A stretch of 7,098 nt of DNA, taken from contig JAUWMD010000136.1 in NCBI GenBank assembly GCA_030613345.1, positions 1 to 7,098 on the forward strand, read 5' to 3'. A program made the translations under genes and the position numbers. Source of the DNA: Candidatus Krumholzibacteriota bacterium (GTDB lineage Bacteria > Krumholzibacteriota > Krumholzibacteriia > Krumholzibacteriales > Krumholzibacteriaceae). Each line of letters opens with the position of its first letter. Position 1 is the first letter of the stretch. This document shows positions 1-4,792 of this stretch, one piece after another. The notes under the pieces are model-generated. The model saw only the letters and a list, made by a program, of their open reading frames with translations, did not search any database and had not been told where the DNA came from.

Positions 1-142
1 CCCACTTACCATGTAATGCGGCATTGTGGGCCGGCCCCGCATTTCATCCGCCTAAGGCAGTAAGGGGGGCCCCCCCCCGCATTCCATTTAAACTGTACAC
101 TCCGCAGTTCTTCTGTGATTATCATCGCGGAGGCAGGACACG
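1..142. other. Non-coding leader upstream of the class V enzyme gene
   Basis: No convincing coding sequence is visible. The stretch contains a G6C9 tract (64-78), a perfect palindrome GGGCCGGCCC (28-37), and a 7-bp inverted repeat AATGCGG (15-21) / CCGCATT (37-43). The right arm recurs at 77-83 inside a 13-nt direct repeat CCCCGCATTYCAT (35-47 and 75-87). A small GCCTAAGGC dyad lies at 50-58. The end of the leader carries a strong Shine-Dalgarno GGAGG at 129-133, 9 nt before the ATG at 143. No T-run follows the inverted repeats, so an intrinsic terminator is not supported. An upstream gene could end just outside the window. Confidence 0.6.
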
Positions 143-1288
143 ATGGATCTGAGCAAAGAAACCGTCATCTGGAAGGCTGTCAGGGACGAGTTCCCCGTCT
201 CTGACGATATCGTATATTTCAACCACGCCGCGGTCAGCCCGCTCTCGGTGACAACACGTGAATCCCTGGACAGGCTTTCCGGTATGCTCGGCGGCGGAGT
301 ACTTGCCCAGGACGATATCTTTGCGCGTGTCGCGAATGTGCGGTCCGCCGCCGCCGGGATGATCGGCGCCGGCGCCGACGAGATAGCCTTCATCAAGAAC
401 ACGACCCATGGCGTACTGATAGCCTCGGGAGGCATACGGTGGAAAAAAGGCGACAACGTCGTCATACCGTCCATCGAATTTCCGGCAAATGTCTACCCCT
501 GGATGGGGCTGCGGCGCAGGGGCGTCGAGCTCCGCTGGGTAGAGCCCGACGAGGGACTGGTCACAACGGACATGCTGGCGGATGCCTGCGACGCCCGCAC
601 GCTGGCGATCACCGTCAGCTCGGTTCAGTTCTCGACCGGACACAGGATCGATCTCGACAAGCTCGGAGATTTCTGCCGCAACAGGGGCATCTTCCTCCAC
701 GTAGACGCCATACAGGGACTGGGCGCCCTCGAGATCGACGTGAAGAGGTCGAAGATCGATTTCCTCTCGGCCGGCGGGCACAAGTGGATGCTCGCCCTTC
801 CCGGCGTCGGGCTGTTCTACTGCCGGAAGGAACTGCTCGACGAGATAGACATCCCCAATCCGGGATGGACCGGCGTGGTGAACCCCGGGGATTTCCTCGA
901 CTACGACTTCACCTACCGCGACGAGGCGGAAAGGTTCGAGGAAGGCTCCCCGAACCTCCACGGAATATTCGCGCTGGGGGTATCGATAGACCGGATCCTG
1001 AGACTGGGACCGGAGGCGGTCGAAAACAGGATCCTCTCGCTGACCGGACTTCTCGCCGAAGGCCTCATGAAAAACGGGTTCAGGGTCCGGAGTCCGTTGG
1101 GAAAGGGGGAAAAATCGGGTATACTCTGTTTCGACAGCGGAAAAGAGGACGCTCGGTCTATCTTCGCGCGGCTGCGGAAGGCAGGGGTCGTCTGCAGCCT
1201 CAGGGAAAACACGGTGAGGCTGAGCCCCCACATATACAATACAGAAGAAGAATGTGAACGCGTACTCGAGACTGCCGCCGGCCACTGA
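143..1288 (+). CDS. Class V aminotransferase-fold PLP-dependent enzyme (NifS/isopenicillin-N-epimerase-like)
   Basis: The 381-residue product is a full-length fold-type I PLP enzyme of the aminotransferase class V family, presumably cytoplasmic. The N-terminus has the family's substrate-side motif FNHAAVSPLS. Residues around 81-90 (AFIKNTTHGV) match the cofactor phosphate-binding turn. HVDAIQG holds Asp188, which should pair with the pyridine nitrogen, and Gln191. GGHKWM holds His213 and Lys214, the Schiff-base lysine. Near the C-terminus VRLSPHIYNT holds Arg359, the expected substrate-carboxylate ligand. Compared with SufS-type cysteine desulfurases, the segment carrying the catalytic Cys (RTGHHC in E. 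coli SufS) is missing: GVVCSLREN runs straight into VRLSPHIYNT. Desulfurase activity is therefore unlikely, and epimerase, lyase or aminotransferase chemistry is more plausible. The exact substrate cannot be read from the sequence. The ATG is fixed by GGAGG 9 nt upstream. It is first in a likely operon with the two LiaF-like membrane genes (27-nt gap). Confidence 0.92.
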   Translation: MDLSKETVIWKAVRDEFPVSDDIVYFNHAAVSPLSVTTRESLDRLSGMLGGGVLAQDDIFARVANVRSAAAGMIGAGADEIAFIKNTTHGVLIASGGIRWKKGDNVVIPSIEFPANVYPWMGLRRRGVELRWVEPDEGLVTTDMLADACDARTLAITVSSVQFSTGHRIDLDKLGDFCRNRGIFLHVDAIQGLGALEIDVKRSKIDFLSAGGHKWMLALPGVGLFYCRKELLDEIDIPNPGWTGVVNPGDFLDYDFTYRDEAERFEEGSPNLHGIFALGVSIDRILRLGPEAVENRILSLTGLLAEGLMKNGFRVRSPLGKGEKSGILCFDSGKEDARSIFARLRKAGVVCSLRENTVRLSPHIYNTEEECERVLETAAGH

Positions 1289-1315
1289 CGACCGGGGCAA
1301 AAAGGAGGCAGGACG

Positions 1316-1801
1316 ATGAGCGAAGGTAAATCGAGACCGATAGTCCAGGGGCTGATCCTGATCGTGGTGGGTATTGTCTTTCTTCTGGGCAACTTCGGTG
1401 CGCTCAACCTCGACTGGGAAGTGCTCTGGACCTGGGTCCTGATCGTGATGGGCGTCGTCTTCTGGCTGGGATTCATATTTGATCGCAGCAAGGACGGTCT
1501 TATCATGCCGGGGACGATCCTGATGACGATCGGCATAGTCTTTAATATCAGCACGAGATACGAATGGGCGAGCATGGAATATCTCTGGCCTTTCTTCATC
1601 CTTGCGCCGGCGTTCGGGTTCTACGCGATGTACCTCTTCGGGAAAAGGGACAGGGGCATCCTCGTGCCTGCGGTGATACTCACGATCATCGGGACGATCT
1701 TCCTGATGGGAAGTATACCGGTGCTGAAGTATATCTGGCCGCTGCTGCTGATCGGCGTGGGCGTGCTGATCATCACCAGGCCGGGTACGGATAAGGAATA
1801 A
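1316..1801 (+). CDS. Six-helix membrane protein with three LiaI/LiaF-like transmembrane hairpin repeats
   Basis: The 161-residue integral membrane protein has six predicted helices at about residues 9-27, 36-55, 62-78, 89-108, 114-132 and 137-154. They form three tandem two-helix units of the LiaI-LiaF-like transmembrane type (DUF5668-like). Each has a first helix of pattern G-[IL]-x4-8-[IL]-G-x-[IV]-F and a second helix beginning near a Trp (W38, W91-P92, W141-P142) and ending in Gly-rich hydrophobics. The charged loops SEGKSR, DRSKDG, GKRDR and the RPGTDKE tail all fall on the same side, giving both termini in the cytoplasm. There is no soluble domain or signal peptide. AAGGAGG (1302-1308), 7 nt before the ATG, is a strong ribosome site, and the gene ends in tandem stops TAATAA. 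It lies between the class V enzyme and the LiaF-like gene, with which it shares the hairpin module. A role in envelope-stress sensing or membrane scaffolding is inference from the family; no catalytic residues are visible. Confidence 0.85.
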   Translation: MSEGKSRPIVQGLILIVVGIVFLLGNFGALNLDWEVLWTWVLIVMGVVFWLGFIFDRSKDGLIMPGTILMTIGIVFNISTRYEWASMEYLWPFFILAPAFGFYAMYLFGKRDRGILVPAVILTIIGTIFLMGSIPVLKYIWPLLLIGVGVLIITRPGTDKE

Positions 1802-1827
1802 TAAGGCGATAAACGGGGAGCAATGAA

Positions 1828-2415
1828 ATGGACCTGAGATCGAAAGAAGCGAGATGGGCGATAGCCCTGATAGTCATCGGAATCCTCGCTCTGCTGGACG
1901 GCTTCAACGTAATCGACCTCTGGGGCAGCTTCTGGAGGCTCTGGCCGATCCTCCTGATCGTCTGGGGGATAAGCCTTCTCAGAAATCGCGGCAAATGCCC
2001 GCACCATGGCGGGCGGAGGATGTTCGGCGACACTGTGGAGATATCCGATTCGCCGTACCTGAAGCACTCGAGCGCCTTCGGCGACATCAGCATCAAGGTC
2101 CGCACGGAAGATTTTTCCGGCGGGAGCGCGAGTACGGTCTTCGGCACGATATCGATCGACCTCTCCGAAGTCCGGAGAATAGTCGGATACGGGCAGCTCG
2201 ACCTCCATACGGTCTTCGGGGACATCACGCTGAGGGTCCCGGCCGGCATGCCGGTCGAGATAAAAAGCAGCGGTGTCTTCGGCGAGCTCAAGGCCCCCGA
2301 GGGTGGCAGTTTCGAGGGCAAATGCTACCGCTCGCCCGGTGAGGGCGGCGACGAAAGCAGGCTCGTAATCAACTGCTCGCAGGTATTCGGCGATGTCGAG
2401 GTTATAACTTCCTGA
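1828..2415 (+). CDS. LiaF-like protein: two-helix membrane anchor plus FGD-repeat C-terminal domain
   Basis: The 195-residue protein begins with a LiaI/LiaF-like membrane hairpin (helices about 11-28 and 36-51, with the RLWPILLI signature in the second). A soluble C-terminal domain resembling the LiaF C-terminal / 'toast-rack' beta domain follows. That domain has six F-G-[D/T/E] repeats at residues 66, 84, 105, 130, 151 and 187, most followed by a short beta strand (for example AFGDISIKV, VFGDITLRV), as expected for stacked beta turns. Basic residues flank both helices (DLRSKEAR before, RNRGK after), so the positive-inside rule puts both termini in the cytoplasm. A CPHH segment (57-60) sits between anchor and domain; metal binding there is only a possibility. 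In Firmicutes LiaF modulates the LiaS kinase in cell-wall stress, but no kinase or regulator gene is visible here. GGGGAG lies 7 nt before the ATG at 1828. An ATG at 1823 is out of frame. It is the last gene of the likely operon. Confidence 0.87.
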   Translation: MDLRSKEARWAIALIVIGILALLDGFNVIDLWGSFWRLWPILLIVWGISLLRNRGKCPHHGGRRMFGDTVEISDSPYLKHSSAFGDISIKVRTEDFSGGSASTVFGTISIDLSEVRRIVGYGQLDLHTVFGDITLRVPAGMPVEIKSSGVFGELKAPEGGSFEGKCYRSPGEGGDESRLVINCSQVFGDVEVITS

Positions 2416-2421
2416 TCGCGA

Positions 2422-2434
2422 GCTGACGGTCAGC
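2422..2434. terminator. Short dyad between convergent genes, possible weak bidirectional terminator
   Basis: GCTGAC-G-GTCAGC is a perfect inverted repeat in the 14-nt gap between the two convergent stop codons. It overlaps the stop of the peptidase gene. As RNA it could form only about 5 bp with a 3-nt loop. No T-run follows on either strand, so termination is weakly supported. Confidence 0.2.
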
Positions 2435-4634
2435 GCACGATGACGACCTTGCGGACGCGGTCCGTGCCGCCGGCCTGCAGCCGGAGGAAATAGATGCCGC
2501 TGGCAACGGCCTCGCCCGAGGACCCCCTCCCGTCCCAGGCGTATTCACGCCGTCCTCCATCGAGGGTATCCCTTATCATCACCACTACCTTCCTGCCGGT
2601 CACGTCGAACAGGGTCAGGTCTACGGGCATGCGCGACGGCAGCTCGAACCTTATCCTCGTGTGGTTGAAGAGAGGGTTCGGAAAGTTCTGGTGGAGAACG
2701 ACTTTCGAGGGGAGCGGATCGGTGCGGATCAGCCCCGCCCGCTGAGCGGCGGAACCGGCGGCGGCCTTGACTACATCTGTCATAAAATCGAAATCGATAT
2801 GGTCGGCGATGTCAGAGCAGGCGTGATAGTGAGGATTATCGAGGTAGTCGTTCTCTATCAGCAGTATCGCCGGGATACCCTCTATCTCCCAGAACGCCTT
2901 GTGGTCGCTCGTCGGCGATGCACTGTACTCGTAGTTGCAGTCGAGATCGAGCCGGAGAAATCCGGCCATGCCGGTGATCAGCGCCGCCAGCGCCGAATCG
3001 AGGGGATCATCCCTGCCGGCGATCTGCAATGTGACCCCTCCCCCGTAATCCCTTCCGATCATGTCGAGATTGATTACGGCGTCTATCGTAAGACCGGTGT
3101 CCCGCTCCGCGACGTAATACCTGCTGCCGATCAGCCCGATCTCCTCACCATCGAAGAGTATGTACTCGAGAGATCTCTCGAATGCCGCCCCCGTGAATAC
3201 CCTCGCGATCTCGAGCACGCCGGCGCACCCGCTGGCGTTGTCGTCGGCGCCGGGCGCGCAATATGGATCGTGCCAGTTCCTCGAATCGTAGTGGGCGCAT
3301 ACAACGACCTTCTCGCCGGGCAGCGTCTGCCCGGTACTGCCGAAGACGATGTTCTCACCCCAGATCGTGTCGGCCACCTCCCATTGCCGGCAGATGACCA
3401 CCGGCCCTCCAAACTCGAGCCTCAGAGGCATATTCCTTCCGACGGCCCAGATCGTATCCGATGGAGAGAGGGCCGTATCCCGGATATCCTCGTCGCGGGT
3501 GCAGTCGTGCGCGAGCCTCGACCATGTGACGCCCCCGTCGTCGGTGATCCAGATATGCCCGTACCCGCCGGACGCGACCGCCCGTAATGTATCGAGCATC
3601 GTTACCGTTTTGAGGGAAGCGTTAACGGCGACCATGTTCCACGTATCGCCCCCGTCACTCGTGTAATGCGCCAGGCCGTCTCCCACGGCGATCCCCCTGT
3701 CGGGGCCGCAGAAATCGATGTCCCAGAGATCGTCCGGCCTCGGTGTCGTGTCGGTCCACGTCACGCCGAGGTCCTCGCTCTCGAAGATCGTACCGCCCGT
3801 CGACACGATCCAGACATGCATCGGCCCGGAAGAGGCCGAGCCGTTGAGATGCCTGTAGTAGAAATCGGCCGCGTCGAGCCGATAGGGGGGCAACCAGTTG
3901 CCATCGTAATACTGCATCCTTAAAGCCGTTCCAAACACGCCGGATATGATGGCGGAGACAGGAGAAGAAAAAACGATCGAGCTGAGCGCGAGAATGTCGT
4001 TCCCCGTGTTGCCGATCACCTTCGCCTGCCAGGTCTCTCCCCCGTCGACGGAATAATGCAGCTCCCCGTGCCCCATTTCCTTTGTCTTGCATGCCGCCCA
4101 GAGCGTGCCGAAGCTGTCCAGCGCCAGGTCGAATATCCTCGCGTCTATCCTCGATATGAGATGCGTGTCGTCCCAGCCGCCCGCGGCGGTCATGAGGAAG
4201 ACCTCGCCTTCGTCTGAACCTGTCCACAGGCTTTCGCCCGTCACGGAAACCTCCACGGCCATCAGGTCGGGATAGCTGACGCTGAGAGGATAAGCCTGTC
4301 TCACCGCGCTATAGCCCAGGTCGGCCACGCGTTCGAGAAGATAGTCCCTTGCGACGAGCTTTTCCGGCAGCAGGCTCGATCTCGTCGATATGATCTGACT
4401 GACGCCGCCTACTGTCACCGGGTCGGCTCCGCTCAGCTCCCGTACGGTTGCGACCAGCATCTCCCGGTCGATCCTTCCCGCCAGCTCGCACAGGCCACAT
4501 CCCTGCGCCGATGCCCCGCGGATGCCCGGCAGCGTGATCTGAAGGATGAAAAGAAGAATGAGAACTGAATAAGGCGCCGGTGCCGCACCGATGCGGGTTC
4601 CGGGCTGCAGCTGCCTCGGCATGAAGCGTTTCAA
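2430..4634 (-). CDS. Secreted M28 metallopeptidase with inserted Asp-box beta-propeller and FlgD-like C-terminal tail
   Basis: Numbering is from TTG 4634 (734 residues). A signal peptide has its hydrophobic core at about 22-36 and likely cleavage after ASA (43/44), followed by a CGLC pair. Residues about 78-115 resemble the N-terminal helices of M28 peptidases. Residues about 123-415 form a propeller-like insert with four Asp-box motifs D-x-G-x-T-W (197-202, 288-293, 327-332, 366-371), as in BNR/YCF48-type propellers. The M28 core then resumes: AHYDS (His448), GADDNASG (Asp464/465), DGEE (catalytic Glu497, metal Glu498), NLDMIG (Asp524) and the late His604 in PHYHACSD. All expected di-zinc ligands are therefore present. 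Residues 647-734 are a FlgD-like Ig/T9SS-type sorting domain (NFPNP, WDGRG, GIYFLRL). The likely role is an exported amino- or oligopeptidase; its substrate is unknown. The frame stays open up to ATG 4679, but that codon sits inside the promoter. TTG 4634 has AAAGGA 8 nt upstream. ATG 4622 is the other in-frame option. The gene is convergent with the LiaF-like gene and divergent from tldD. Confidence 0.93.
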   Translation of the reverse strand: MKRFMPRQLQPGTRIGAAPAPYSVLILLFILQITLPGIRGASAQGCGLCELAGRIDREMLVATVRELSGADPVTVGGVSQIISTRSSLLPEKLVARDYLLERVADLGYSAVRQAYPLSVSYPDLMAVEVSVTGESLWTGSDEGEVFLMTAAGGWDDTHLISRIDARIFDLALDSFGTLWAACKTKEMGHGELHYSVDGGETWQAKVIGNTGNDILALSSIVFSSPVSAIISGVFGTALRMQYYDGNWLPPYRLDAADFYYRHLNGSASSGPMHVWIVSTGGTIFESEDLGVTWTDTTPRPDDLWDIDFCGPDRGIAVGDGLAHYTSDGGDTWNMVAVNASLKTVTMLDTLRAVASGGYGHIWITDDGGVTWSRLAHDCTRDEDIRDTALSPSDTIWAVGRNMPLRLEFGGPVVICRQWEVADTIWGENIVFGSTGQTLPGEKVVVCAHYDSRNWHDPYCAPGADDNASGCAGVLEIARVFTGAAFERSLEYILFDGEEIGLIGSRYYVAERDTGLTIDAVINLDMIGRDYGGGVTLQIAGRDDPLDSALAALITGMAGFLRLDLDCNYEYSASPTSDHKAFWEIEGIPAILLIENDYLDNPHYHACSDIADHIDFDFMTDVVKAAAGSAAQRAGLIRTDPLPSKVVLHQNFPNPLFNHTRIRFELPSRMPVDLTLFDVTGRKVVVMIRDTLDGGRREYAWDGRGSSGEAVASGIYFLRLQAGGTDRVRKVVIVR

Positions 4635-4642
4635 CCGGAAAT

Positions 4643-4648
4643 TCCTTT
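4643..4648 (-). promoter_or_regulatory. Ribosome binding site that places the M28 peptidase start at TTG 4634
   Basis: Reading the minus strand, AAAGGA occupies 4648-4643 and is 8 nt from the TTG at 4634-4632. The next in-frame ATG (4622) is 20 nt from it, and the ATG at 4679 is upstream of it. This favours TTG as the start. Confidence 0.6.
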
Positions 4649-4664
4649 CCAACAGGGACCTTTC

Positions 4665-4698
4665 AGTATAGTATACCATCTATTATTTCCGGGGGCAA
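4665..4698 (-). promoter_or_regulatory. Sigma70-like promoter for the M28 peptidase gene
   Basis: On the minus strand, TTGCCC (4698-4693, 4 of 6 matches to TTGACA) is followed after exactly 17 nt by TATACT (4675-4670, 5 of 6 matches to TATAAT). A second TATACT overlaps it by one base (4670-4665). Transcription would start near 4663, leaving about 29 nt of leader before TTG 4634. The ATG at 4679 lies upstream of this predicted start, so it cannot be used if this promoter is real. Confidence 0.55.
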
Positions 4699-4700
4699 CA

Positions 4701-4737
4701 AACGCCCTATCCGCCGTGATCACGCCGGACGGGCGTT
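4701..4737. repeat. 37-nt imperfect dyad between the divergent peptidase and tldD genes
   Basis: Outer arms AACGCCC (4701-4707) and GGGCGTT (4731-4737) match perfectly. After a 2-versus-1-nt mismatch come TCCG (4710-4713) and CGGA (4726-4729). The centre is the perfect palindrome CGTGATCACG (4715-4724). No T-run follows on either strand, so a terminator is unlikely. The dyad starts 2 nt upstream of the peptidase -35 box and ends 55 nt before the tldD start, a position suited to an operator or activator site serving one or both genes. An mRNA hairpin in the tldD leader is the alternative. Confidence 0.5.
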
Positions 4738-4779
4738 CTCGATGCATTAAGGACATTGTCAGCCTGTCGTGCGGCATTC

Positions 4780-4784
4780 GGAGG
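4780..4784 (+). promoter_or_regulatory. Ribosome binding site that places the tldD start at TTG 4793
   Basis: GGAGG at 4780-4784 is 8 nt from an in-frame TTG at 4793-4795. The earlier in-frame GTG at 4769 has no purine-rich sequence at the right distance; the nearest is AAGGA at 4749-4753, 15 nt away. The GTG at 4784 overlaps the site itself. Confidence 0.55.
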
Positions 4785-4792
4785 TGCTCGCG

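Noticed and set aside
15..43. Intrinsic terminator of an upstream gene
   Set aside because: The 7-bp stem has a 15-nt loop and no following T-run.
94..122. Possible promoter TGTACA-17 nt-GATTAT for the first operon
   Set aside because: Only 4 of 6 matches in each box, and transcription would start at about 129, directly on the ribosome site, leaving almost no leader.
122..1300. 392-codon open frame on the minus strand opposite the class V enzyme gene
   Set aside because: It is antisense to a well-conserved PLP enzyme, and its translation has no recognisable domain. Long antisense frames are expected in GC-rich coding DNA.
2661..3587. 308-codon plus-strand open frame inside the peptidase gene
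   Set aside because: It lies opposite the M28 catalytic core, whose metal ligands are intact, and the plus-strand product has no recognisable fold.
4491..4511. Lipoprotein cleavage site at the early Cys of the M28 peptidase
   Set aside because: The sequence before the Cys (ASAQGC) lacks the Leu/Val/Ile expected at -3 of a lipobox, while ASA/QG fits an ordinary signal-peptidase cut.
4681..4686. TATTAT as a -10 box for tldD on the plus strand
   Set aside because: It is a good hexamer, but no acceptable -35 element is found about 17 nt upstream, so the tldD promoter remains unidentified.
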